Assembly: GCF_000699445.3 (NCBI RefSeq)
Contig: NC_067199.1
Location: 32,100,902 to 32,164,901, forward strand
Length of the DNA: 64,000 nt
Origin: Schistosoma haematobium
Lineage: Eukaryota; Platyhelminthes; Trematoda; Strigeidida; Schistosomatidae
Direction: 5' to 3'
Shown: positions 41,101-47,266 of the stretch, piece after piece
Position numbering within the stretch: position 1 is the first letter of the stretch
How the letters are laid out: each line of letters starts with the position of its first letter
Program-made: the position numbers and the translations under genes
Notes under the pieces: model-generated
The model's database searches: none
Seen by the model: only the letters and a program-made list of their open reading frames with translations
What the model was told of the DNA's origin: nothing

Positions 41101-44100
41101 ACATAATTAGGTGCTGGATTTGTACGTTTTGTTCGGTCTGAAGATGCTCAAAGAGCAATTGATGGAATTCGTAATGCACAAATCACATTAGAAAATGGTA
41201 AAGGGCCATTAGAAGTTAAACTGGCTGATAGACAAAAACCATCAGACGATCAACCAAAGTAAGCCATTAATTATAGAGAATATAAAAACTACATAATAAT
41301 TTGGTTAATTTAAAACGTATGAAAAAGATTATTTCTAAATTGTGGATTTTTGGGTACAGGATTGTTCAAATTGACCAGCATATAGCTTGCAATTACTACC
41401 CCGCATTTCACAGATTTATATTGCTTGGTTTGATAAAAACGAAGCCTACGAATTTCATGACTGAACTGGAATTTTTTAAAAAGTTCCATTTCTGGCACTA
41501 ACTACATCTCATACTGCATAGGTATTCATTACTTTTGAAGGAAGTATTGATGATTCTAATCAGAACGATGATGAAAGGTTTTTCTATTAACTATTAATCC
41601 CTACGAACATAGCACTACCAAAGTATCTATCTGAAGTAAAAAACAATTGTTTCTTAACATAAATCACCATTACTGTAAATCATAAATTTCATCACAATTG
41701 ATTGATCACTGGGTGGTGATCAATGTCATGCGTGTCTAGTTCTTATTAGTGTAGATCGAATGCTATCGATCATGTTGCAATGTAGCCACCAGTCTAGGTG
41801 ACTCGACACTGCGGGCACTATATATTGAGGTTAGATGGTAGTTGGACGTAGTCGACAGGAAACCCTGGACCCGGGTTTCGTGCTACTTGGCACTCGTCAC
41901 CAAGGTGTACCTGTAATCTTGACGGAACTGGTGCTCCCTGGCGGATTCGATCTCGTGTCACCCAGCTTCACATTCAGAGACGTTACCACTGAGCTATCCG
42001 AGCCACATCGAATTTTACTAACAAATTATATTTTTGGTGCATCAATCATATTCATAGTTTAATTCATTTCCTATCTCGTTTATCAATAATATAGAAATTT
42101 CGTATATTGAAAAGAAGTATTTATAATACATCTTAGACTTAACATATCATTTTATACATTCATTATTCAATATAAAATGGAATATAATATCAAAAACAAA
42201 ATTAATGTAGATAATGAAATGAAAAGAAAGAAATACGAAATCATTTCAGATAATAATCAGAATCCTTGAATTATATTTTACACATCAACCATGACAACTT
42301 CACTTACACGTGTCATATAATACACGTAAAATAACTGATGCGCGCTCGCTCGCTCGCTCGCTCACGCACACACATACACACAATATAATTTATAATAATC
42401 AAAACGTCATAATTGTTAATGGATCATTGAACATGGTTATATTAAAGCGAATTTATCTTTTATAGAAAGATAAATGCTCTAAAGATGATATATTTTCCAA
42501 AGTTTTTTTCATTCATAATAAAGTAAATCGAGTGAAAAAACCCCACAAAACAGTCGTGTGGAGTTTTAGATGGTAGATTTCTTAATATTTATTTTCTACA
42601 ATTGTTACATAGTTGACTGTTCAATTTCATGATCGCTTAGAATGTATATCTTTACATAAGTAAAGGAGATACAAACTAAATAAATCAAATATACGAACAA
42701 TTAAATCAATTCTGAAAATACATTCTATGATAAACTGATTAAGGTAAACCTTTGAACAGCTATATTCCGATTCAGTCGTCTGGAAAAGTACTATGTTCTT
42801 TGTGAGTTATGAAATTTACAGATTTATAAGAGAAATTTTCTGAGTTGTCTAATAATAAAGTTAAATAAGTATCCATTAATCCCTAGCATAATAGATTTTC
42901 AGGCTGATTTGTAAGTATAAAGTGAACAAACAGGAAATTAATAAACAGTCTATATAGTTCTTTGTTTTGTTTTACTTCTGATGTTTTTTTTGGCTAGTAC
43001 TACAAAAGTAAGATCATCAAAACGTAATAGTGAACCACCAGAATCATTGACATCAACGTCATTAATGAATGGAAATGAAGAGACTACACGACATTCACGT
43101 ACAAGAAAACAATCTGACTGTTTATTACCTAATGATAATCAACTATCTAATCATAATGTTATTAACTCAAATCAATTACGATCAAATCCTGGTGTTTTAG
43201 GACCAGCTACTGATCTAACCTCATGGGATGTAACAAATCGTTTAAGTAATTCTGATTCATTAATGCTAGCATTACGTGCGGCTTGGGCATCGAATTCTTT
43301 ACAGAATTCCAACTTTTTGTTACGTAATTCTATTGGACAAAATAATTTAACATCTACTAATGAAAATAATCGAGGTTTATTACCAATTCCTAATCAAACT
43401 ATACAGTTGACTAATTTTATGTCACAACAAAAATTACCTAATGGAATTTTACATAGTCAAAATCCTGTTCAACATAATTTAGTAACTGGACCAACTGCTG
43501 TAGCCGCAGCAGCAGCAGCACAAGCTGTTACTGCCTTATTGCCTTTCTCTAGACCAATTGACAATTATTCATTATCACAAGCACTTATGCATACACCTGT
43601 TGCACCTTCAATGATTGGTTCAAGTAAGCCATATTCCTCTATTCAAATTGATATATTATTCAAATATAATCATTTATTCAGTCATTACCGCTTATTCATA
43701 ATCTTAAATTTATAGTTGTTTGTTTCTTTTAGTAAAAAGCAAAAAAAGTGTAAAACTTTGGCATTTATACAATTGATCCATTTAATATCATAAATATAGA
43801 GGAGAAGAATAGTAATAAACCATGTTATTTATGTTTTATAATGTGTTTAGATGAAACAAAACTAAAGGTCGAGGATTATAGGGTGTACATATATGTGTAT
43901 ACCAATAATTTATCGACCAGACATCAAATTTTAACTAATAGACAAAATCTAATTATAGAAATGATGAATCAGCAACAACAGTAACAACAACAACAAAAAT
44001 TCCATTGTATCGATAAACATTTCTAGTGTCTAGGTTAAATCGTAAAAAAAAAGTAAAGAGAGGAAATTTTACAACCTCATTTATCTGAGTCATTGAAAGA

Positions 44101-45843
44101 AACGTTTTTGTTTATTTAAATGCTTGAATAATTTATAAGTACAACAAACTATTTCTGTTAAATTATTATTCTAGAAAGGTACCAAAACAGATAATCAATA
44201 AAATAGCCATATGAGCTCAATTAGTGTTATGATTTCTAAAGTATTCAATAGTATGTGTCAATATGGTGATTGGGATAGTTTTTTTTTAAACGAGTCTAAT
44301 TATAAACAAGATTCCTGAATGCAATCCATTCTTTTTTTAAATATAAATTTGAATATATAATATAAACCATATATGAAACAGATTGGTAAGAATCTATTAA
44401 GTTTCATGAAATTTTGTCAATTGTTTGCAATCTTTGTCATGTCTAGCAAGAATTTTGGTCATGGGTTGACATCATTTGAGTTATCGTCGAAAACTATGAA
44501 ATAATAAAGAGGTATTCGGCTACATAATATAGTATCTCATAAATGGTTCGGTTGACAGAAATGAAACACAGGATTTACAAGTTAATCTGTATATCAGTTA
44601 CTTCAGATCACTAAACTAAATCCAATGATTAACGTTTCTTATACTAATTAATTCACGTCACTGATCGATAATCACTTCATTGAAATAATGGAGTTTTCTG
44701 GTAAATGGATCTAAAAGTTAATATAATTTTGCATAATACAATTCAGTAATGTGGCTGCTACGAAGGTTTTCGATAAACTTGCTTGTTACTTTAATATCAT
44801 TAAATCACTCTGGAAGACGTAAAAACTGTTTGAGACAGAAATGATTTTTAATACGACGATTAGTAATCTATGTTATACAATAGTCATTATGAAAGTTAGA
44901 CTAGTTTGAATACTTAAAATTGACCGGTCATTGAACAGTGACTAATGTTATGAATGTTAAGTCACTATTAATGATGATCGAAGCCTCTTGAACAAATTGC
45001 AATCTCGACTACCTCCAAATACCACCTCGTATCTGAAGTTTGAATGAGCACATAGCCCTAGTCTATGTTTTAGGGTTACGGAATCTAAAATGGTTTTATG
45101 TATATAAGACATATATAGCAAACGCACAACATATCTACAATGAATATTTTCAATTTCCTGGACATCTTTGTACATTCCTTTATTAAGATAACGCAGCCAT
45201 ATAAATACGTTTGGGTACTTGGTTTATATCATGAAAGCACTATACCTTACACTTTATGAAAAAATATAACACAAGTAACATGGTTCAAAGTTAACTTCTC
45301 ACGGTAAATAAACCATTATATAACGGCTTATAAAGTAATTAGTGTGACCATTGAAAGTGTCCTATCATAGGTGTGTCTAGAATCAATTAACGAAAGTGAA
45401 TTCAAACAGGGTTTTCCTGACTTTTTCCCAATTGATATACCAGAAAAATTTTAATGAAATTTCCACTTGTGAAGATGTCTAAGGGACTACCTGTTCAAAT
45501 ATTTTCTAACTCAGTTGTGAATAAATATGATTTATTTCATAACGATGTTTGTTTGCTACTAAGTTTTCGTACTTAAAGCTTTCCTCGGCAAATGTAAAAC
45601 TGTCACTGTCAATCTCAATAAAATTATTACTTCAAGTAGAACCGTTCACTTTTGAGAACATCGTACTCCCAAGCATATTCATCTAAATTAATTATCTTCT
45701 CTATCATTTTAAAGTGTTATCTGTCAATGGACAAGAATAATTAGGGCTTAATAATCAATCAACAAACTCTATAAAATAGATTATTTTATGCTTCATGATA
45801 TAGCTGTGTTGGTAAAAATATTATCTATCTATCTATCTATCTA

Positions 45844-45905
<62 letters not shown>

Positions 45906-46919
45906 AGTATTACATATAATGCTGCAGACAACGACATAGGTTTGCTTAATACTGAGTTTCACAAAACCTTGAATTATTGAATAGTAGTTTCCTTAAAAGC
46001 AAATTAAAACTTGAAAAGATTTATGATCATTGATCTGAAGATTTATCTAGTCATTGATTCTGTCAATTGTTCACTTCTATTCCGTCATGTTTATCTGTTA
46101 AATATTTTATAAATTATCTGCAATTATACGATGTATTACCCAAAACGTGACCTTGAACTCATTTTTAAAAAACCGCGGAAACGTTTTTCGATTTGATCAC
46201 ATAAAAGTACAACAGTTTAAACGACAAATTATCTCACACATGTTTTTCAATAAAAACTAATACTAATTTTCCAAATGGAATGATTTTCATTGAAGAATCA
46301 TTGTGAAATGATAAAAGATAGACAGATTAGGTAGATGATTTTGCCGAAGCTCCAAAATGAAACTCCATCAAATAGAATCATCTTAAACATGGTTGCAATA
46401 CATAGTTTTAATGTCGTACCCAGTAATAAAATCATAATGATCCTGTAGGAAAACAATTAATTGTTTCACAGCGTTTGAATATGTGAATTCCTTAACTTTT
46501 ATTCAACTTCATTCAATTAAAAGTGGCTGAGGTTAGTGGTTACATTTTCAATACATACTTAACATCCTTTGTGCTCACTCATTGAGTGATGAATATTGGA
46601 GTTTAATTTTTGGTAAATATTTCACTTTAAGTATTTGAACTTATCCAAAACTGTTGTTGTCAACAATACTATGTAGCACAGAATAAGATAATGGATTCAA
46701 CAGTCAATTAATTATTGAACAAATAGTGACTGAAAGTTTTGAATATAACATAATAGTTGAACATTTAATTTTCAAATTTATCAACCGATTTTCTTTATCC
46801 GTTTCCATTCCTTCTTTCTCACTTTCTCTCTTTGTTTCTATTCAATCATTCTAGTGATCCAGCCTGCTTCCAACTGGACTACAAGTCCATTAATATCAAA
46901 CATTTACCAGTCAATATAA
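11604..46919 (+). CDS. RBMS/alan shepard-like protein with two RRMs (nine visible exons, 5' end missing)
   Basis: Coding segments are 11604-11971, 14301-15262, 30543-32011, 33662-33791, 35342-35439, 40030-40183, 41111-41258, 42998-43623 and 46855-46919. Exon-end phases run 2,1,0,1,0,1,2,1 and each matches the next acceptor. Total is 4020 nt, giving 1339 codons plus stop. RRM1 covers residues about 938-1009, with RNP2 LYIRGL and RNP1-like MYGFIDFV. RRM2 covers about 1017-1107, with VYITNI and [18 protein letters not shown] and [11 protein letters not shown] at the starts of the RRMs are close to the RBMS signature, so single-stranded RNA/DNA binding is expected. Residues 1-933 are Ser/Asn/Thr-rich and probably disordered, far longer than is usual for RBMS proteins (about 400 residues in all). 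The first codon shown is Lys, and an in-frame stop lies in the intron just before it, so a 5' exon must be missing. CELF or ELAV kinship is a weaker alternative. Confidence 0.88.
13287..13318. repeat. (AT)16 microsatellite
   Basis: Perfect AT dinucleotide run inside the first visible intron (11972-14300). The remainder of that intron holds one family A element at 13564 and nothing else I can name. Confidence 0.9.
13564..13765 (-). mobile_element. Family A (SM-alpha-like) element with one inverted end
   Basis: The + strand has the complement of the 3' flank and hammerhead (GCAAAGATGGATGG, then CTAGCAGTGGAATCTAGGAC and GTCAGCTGGATGTAC). A tail in the opposite orientation follows (GAAGATTCAAACAAACAATA near 13730-13752). 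The ribozyme is decayed. The mixed orientation matches the right inverted repeat of the copy at 27411. Confidence 0.65.
14301..15262 (+). CDS. Exon b: Ser/Asn/Thr-rich region with poly-Ala tract
   Basis: Opens after TTTTATTTTATAG and closes at donor TCAA|GTAAGT. The open frame runs 962 nt. It is low complexity (runs of Ser, Asn, Thr), with eight consecutive Ala (about 14967-14990) followed by LLPEPGLF. It contains basic patches such as NRRKSRYNS. No folded domain recognised. Enters in phase 2, leaves in phase 1. Confidence 0.85.
16440..16640 (-). mobile_element. Family B retroposon, degraded
   Basis: Complement of the ribozyme arm is decayed (TTGAACGGCTACTTCTTCCT). The tRNA-like segment is still clear (GGACTCGAACTCAGG, complement of a B box), and the GAACCGGCATCTAAAG junction typical of this family follows. 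Confidence 0.6.
17479..17861. repeat. Unclassified 380-bp interspersed repeat, copy 1
   Basis: About 134 bases (17493-17626) match 28493-28627 with a single mismatch, after which similarity continues with indels to about 17861. Both copies are in the same intron and orientation, 11 kb apart. It could be a solo LTR or non-autonomous element. I could not define termini or a target duplication. Confidence 0.7.
18325..18600 (-). mobile_element. Family A (SM-alpha) retroposon with near-intact hammerhead
   Basis: Minus-strand element: tail complement at 18325-18400, then the hammerhead, then an inverted fragment of its own 3' flank (GAATTCCGCTGCTAGAAACT, 18553-18572). The minus-strand ribozyme has CUGAUGA and GAAA and a GUC cleavage triplet. 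See the separate entry for the ribozyme. Confidence 0.75.
18474..18519 (-). ncRNA. Hammerhead ribozyme (SM-alpha type), near-intact
   Basis: Reading the minus strand: stem I strand, CUGAUGA, stem II GACC/GGAC with loop CAAAUA, GAAA, two-base-pair stem III with loop GCGC, then GUC and the second stem I strand. All core residues are present. Stem II has one A-A mismatch and stem I one mismatch, so activity would be reduced. It lies antisense to the host gene, so it would not cut that pre-mRNA. Confidence 0.6.
19673..19708. repeat. (GAAA)n imperfect microsatellite
   Basis: Purine-rich tetranucleotide run with one interrupted unit. A T/G-rich run follows at 19760-19825 (TTTG repeats). Confidence 0.85.
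20350..20735. mobile_element. Inverted pair of family A elements
   Basis: A minus-oriented hammerhead half (20360-20430) faces a + oriented half (20500-20735) with the tRNA-like parts joined head to head. Both ribozymes are dead: the left reads UUGACUA, and the right CUUAAGA with GGAA in stem II. The open frame spanning 20364-20618 runs through both halves and is not a gene. A transcript through here would form a long hairpin. Confidence 0.7.
21590..21660 (-). mobile_element. Family A hammerhead fragment
   Basis: Short complement of the ribozyme region (GAATCCAAGAAGCGCTTTTC followed by GTCTTATGTGGCAC). Decayed and without the rest of the element. Confidence 0.4.
21975..22075 (+). mobile_element. 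Family A hammerhead fragment
   Basis: The + strand has CAGCTGATGAGTCCC intact, but the GAAA strand is replaced by sequence reading TTAAAC and stem II is lost. The 3' flank (ATCCACTGCTAGCCACC) is well kept. Confidence 0.6.
22374..22448 (+). CDS. Candidate 75-nt cassette exon
   Basis: A pyrimidine-rich tract ending TTATTATCAG precedes the segment and GTAACG follows it. With incoming phase 1 from 15262 it reads [13 protein letters not shown] and on to NKPS without a stop. It leaves in phase 1, so it could be included between exons b and c without disturbing the frame. If the donor is skipped, the same frame reaches a stop at 22531. No transcript evidence is available here. Confidence 0.35.
24685..24875 (-). 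mobile_element. Family B retroposon, degraded
   Basis: Left arm is clear (ATCATGAATCGATCGATGTT, GACGGCCGTTTTGTCC). It is followed by the complement of the tRNA-like segment (CGTACCCAGGACC) and CTAGACCACTGAACCG. The minus-strand core is lost (UUUAGCA, AAAA). Confidence 0.65.
26515..26815 (-). mobile_element. Family B retroposon, well preserved left two thirds
   Basis: Minus-strand ribozyme with good stems, GAAA and GUC, but CUGAGUA instead of CUGANGA, a change at a conserved G. The tRNA-like segment is clear (GATTCGAACCCAGGGCC on the + strand), with the internal segment to GACACGGATTAGCT. The right inverted arm is missing. Confidence 0.72.
26971..27000. repeat. (GTTT)n microsatellite
   Basis: About seven GTTT units just before 27001, next to an A-rich stretch at 26850-26945. 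Confidence 0.9.
27411..27917 (+). mobile_element. SM-alpha inverted dimer with 14-bp target-site duplication
   Basis: One 507-bp insertion. A 68-bp end (27411-27478) recurs inverted at 27687-27754, with about eight differences. Between them sits a complete family A unit on the minus strand (3' flank, hammerhead, tRNA-like head). To the right is a + strand unit with tRNA-like head (GAGTTCGAATCCTGG, a good B box) and an intact hammerhead. TTGATTTGTTACTA occurs exactly at 27397-27410 and 27918-27931. The minus-strand ribozyme is dead (ACGACGA). Confidence 0.8.
27850..27893 (+). ncRNA. Hammerhead ribozyme, intact (SM-alpha type)
   Basis: CUGACGA at 27855-27861 (position 7 is a free position, here C). 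Stem II is GUCC (27862-27865) with GGAC (27872-27875) and loop CAAAUA, then GAAA at 27876-27879. Two-base-pair stem III has loop GCGU, and GUC is at 27885-27887, cleavage expected after 27887. Stem I pairs 27850-27854 with 27888-27892. The very short stem III is known for Schistosoma SM-alpha ribozymes. It is sense to the host gene and lies within its large intron. Confidence 0.78.
28479..28855. repeat. Unclassified 380-bp interspersed repeat, copy 2
   Basis: Partner of 17479-17861. The open frame on the minus strand at 28505-28732 lies within the repeat and is not supported as a gene of the host. Confidence 0.7.
29215..29305 (+). mobile_element. Family A fragment
   Basis: Keeps the flanks (AACTCTGAGATGCAGGTACA and GTCCTGGATTCCACTGC), but the ribozyme core strand is destroyed. 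Confidence 0.6.
30543..32011 (+). CDS. Exon c: long low-complexity region before RRM1
   Basis: The largest exon, 1469 nt, from acceptor TTTATTTGTTTAG to donor AAAAAA|GTAAGT. It is rich in Ser, Asn, Thr and Gln, with a Thr tract (31074-31112) and a motif [14 protein letters not shown]. The C-terminal end is basic (SDQFKLRR-like, NRQKK) and leads into RRM1. Enters in phase 1, leaves in phase 0. No globular domain recognised. The opposite-strand open frames here are shadows. Confidence 0.9.
32012..33661 (+). other. Intron before RRM1
   Basis: Donor GTAAGT at 32012, acceptor GCATATAG at 33661. Apart from the family B element at 33425 nothing recognisable. Confidence 0.8.
33425..33600 (+). mobile_element. 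Family B element close to the RRM1 acceptor
   Basis: A truncated left arm is joined directly to a right arm (CGTGGATGCACACTG, GCCGTCCAGTGCTTCCAGG). The core is decayed (UUGAGAA). The insertion ends about 60 nt upstream of the exon at 33662. Confidence 0.65.
33662..33791 (+). CDS. Exon d: first half of RRM1
   Basis: Encodes [13 protein letters not shown] and on to IAGAEGE. LYIRGL is the RNP2 strand (beta 1), and [11 protein letters not shown] is helix 1. Leaves in phase 1 at GAAA|GTAAGA, immediately before RNP1. Confidence 0.9.
33792..35341 (+). other. Intron splitting RRM1
   Basis: Contains the minus-strand RTE fragment at 34655-35035. Otherwise no recognisable feature. Confidence 0.8.
34655..35035 (-). 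mobile_element. RTE-clade (SR2-like) retrotransposon 3' end
   Basis: Minus-strand translation gives the same C-terminal stretch as the copy at 2625 ([18 protein letters not shown], then [12 protein letters not shown]). The GTA-rich tail (complement of CTTACCTACATACA) is at the left. The open frame 34582-34803 is only the last part and reads on into flanking DNA. Frameshifts upstream make it non-functional. Confidence 0.75.
35342..35439 (+). CDS. Exon e: second half of RRM1
   Basis: Encodes [20 protein letters not shown] and on to LYVNFAY: RNP1 (beta 3), helix 2 and beta 4. Acceptor TTGTATATTCAG, donor TAT|GTAAGT. Enters in phase 1 and leaves in phase 0. Confidence 0.9.
35498..36092 (+). mobile_element. 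Family B hammerhead retroposon with target-site duplication
   Basis: Two inverted arms surround a tRNA-like segment and the central segment. A second copy of the left-arm start (GAGATCATGAGTCAATTGAA) appears at about 35890-35910, so the insertion looks like a rearranged dimer. TAAATTATTTGT is repeated exactly at 35486-35497 and 36093-36104. The left ribozyme keeps CUGAGGA and GAAA but lost the GUC site. The right keeps CUGAAGA and GAAA but has a broken stem II. It begins about 46 nt after the donor of exon e. Confidence 0.78.
38098..38126. repeat. (AT)n microsatellite
   Basis: Perfect dinucleotide run followed by a purine-rich segment. Confidence 0.9.
39695..39850 (-). mobile_element. Strongly decayed family B fragment
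   Basis: Traces such as GTGACTCCTTACAGTACACA and CACGAACCCGACGGAGATCG line up with the family B head. Everything else is lost. Confidence 0.35.
40030..40183 (+). CDS. Exon f: first half of RRM2
   Basis: Acceptor TTCCATTCATCTTAG. Encodes [18 protein letters not shown] and on to SNNFCT. VYITNI is RNP2; [14 protein letters not shown] is helix 1 and the following turn. Leaves in phase 1 just before RNP1. Confidence 0.92.
40184..41110 (+). other. Intron splitting RRM2
   Basis: Donor GTACTA, acceptor CATAATTAG. No repeat or other feature recognised in its 927 bases. Confidence 0.8.
41111..41258 (+). CDS. Exon g: second half of RRM2
   Basis: Encodes [20 protein letters not shown] and on to [16 protein letters not shown]1, helix 2 and beta 4. 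Donor CCAAA|GTAAGC. Leaves in phase 2. Confidence 0.92.
41690..42010 (-). mobile_element. Family C hammerhead retroposon, best copy
   Basis: On the minus strand there is a tRNA-like head at about 41942-42004, with an A-box-like TAGCTCAGTGGTAA and a B-box-like AGATCGAATCC. A hammerhead follows at 41862-41906, then a tail to about 41698. The tail matches, in inverted orientation, the right ends of the copies at 7680 and 61675. The open frame 41835-42062 on the + strand is a shadow. Confidence 0.72.
41862..41906 (-). ncRNA. Hammerhead ribozyme of family C, one core change
   Basis: Minus strand: six-pair stem I, GUGACGA (expected CUGANGA), perfect stem II GUGC/GCAC with loop CAAGUA, GAAA, short stem III, GUC and stem I partner CAGGGU. 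Everything fits except the first core C, which is G here. The copy at 61675 keeps CUGAU at that place, so the family consensus probably was a proper hammerhead. Confidence 0.6.
42344..42382. repeat. (CTCG)n-(CA)n compound microsatellite
   Basis: A GC-rich tetranucleotide run followed by CA repeats, unusual in this AT-rich sequence. Confidence 0.88.
42998..43623 (+). CDS. Exon h: C-terminal low-complexity region with poly-Ala
   Basis: Acceptor TTTTTTTTGGCTAG, donor TTCAA|GTAAGC. Encodes [17 protein letters not shown] at the start, a basic RTRKQSD stretch, then an Asn/Ser/Gln-rich part. A tract [18 protein letters not shown] lies at about 43494-43550. Enters in phase 2, leaves in phase 1. Confidence 0.9.
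44920..45050 (-). mobile_element. Family C tail fragment
   Basis: GACCGGTCATTGAACAGTGA and the following 80 bases resemble the tail at 41698-41790, without the ribozyme part. Confidence 0.35.
45822..45902. repeat. (ATCT)n-(AT)n compound microsatellite
   Basis: Tetranucleotide run grading into a pure AT run of roughly 55 bases. Confidence 0.92.
46855..46919 (+). CDS. Exon i: terminal coding exon
   Basis: With the single base left over from 43623 it reads [20 protein letters not shown], Ile, then stop TAA at 46917-46919. Support: a 60-base pyrimidine-rich tract before the TAG acceptor, phase agreement, and a poly(A) signal with GU-rich element soon after. The other open frames over this segment are shadows. 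Confidence 0.7.
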
Positions 46920-47152
46920 ATATTTGTGAAAATGTATGGAAAAGCAATGTAAAAATCAAAAGAAGCATAACACGTTATCGTTGCTATTGTCGTTTTCATA
47001 TGAAACAAAACTTTTTTTAACAGTTCACAGAGTTACAATAAGCAAATATTTCTTTCGTCAGAAAAAAACCAGAATAACAAAGTTCAAAAAAACACATTTC
47101 AACACATTGCGTCACAGATACAATGAATATAATTTGATCACATTGGTCAAAG

Positions 47153-47195
47153 AATAAATGTGGTTGGTTGTGTATGTTTGTGTTTGTTTATGCGT
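47153..47195 (+). terminator. Poly(A) signal and GU-rich downstream element
   Basis: AATAAA at 47153-47158, 234 nt after the stop codon at 46919. It is followed by a GU-rich run (TGGTTGGTTGTGTATGTTTG and on). This is the canonical arrangement of a cleavage/polyadenylation site and closes the RBMS-like gene. Confidence 0.7.
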
Positions 47196-47227
47196 GATCT
47201 TGATTACCGTATGCTAGTATGTTTCAT

Positions 47228-47229
<2 letters not shown>

Positions 47230-47264
<35 letters not shown>
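47230..47264. repeat. (AT)n microsatellite
   Basis: Pure AT run just downstream of the gene. Confidence 0.9.

Positions 47265-47266
<2 letters not shown>

Larger units (their letters stand above)
41259..42997 (+). other. Intron after RRM2
   Basis: Contains a family C retroposon (41690-42010) and a CTCG/CA simple repeat (42344-42382). A short exon-like segment at 41522-41577 does not keep frame and is treated under rejected items. Confidence 0.75.
43624..46854 (+). other. Last intron
   Basis: Contains a weak family C tail (44920-45050) and a tetranucleotide/AT microsatellite (45822-45902). Its acceptor is preceded by an exceptionally long pyrimidine tract (46794-46854). Confidence 0.7.

Noticed and set aside
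41522..41577. Short exon-like segment with AG before and GT after, reading [18 protein letters not shown]
   Set aside because: Its 56-base length and incoming phase from exon g force a different frame and would break the frame into exon h, while exon g joins exon h perfectly without it.
41942..42004. tRNA-like sequence with A and B boxes on the minus strand
   Set aside because: Acceptor stem and anticodon arm do not form a proper cloverleaf, and it is attached to a repeated ribozyme element, so it is a SINE head and not a tRNA gene.
41835..42062. 75-codon + strand open frame
   Set aside because: Lies entirely in the family C retroposon, antisense to its ribozyme and tRNA-like head.
45822..45902. 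Array-like tandem repeat
   Set aside because: A simple tetranucleotide/dinucleotide microsatellite; no spacers, so not a CRISPR-like or satellite array.
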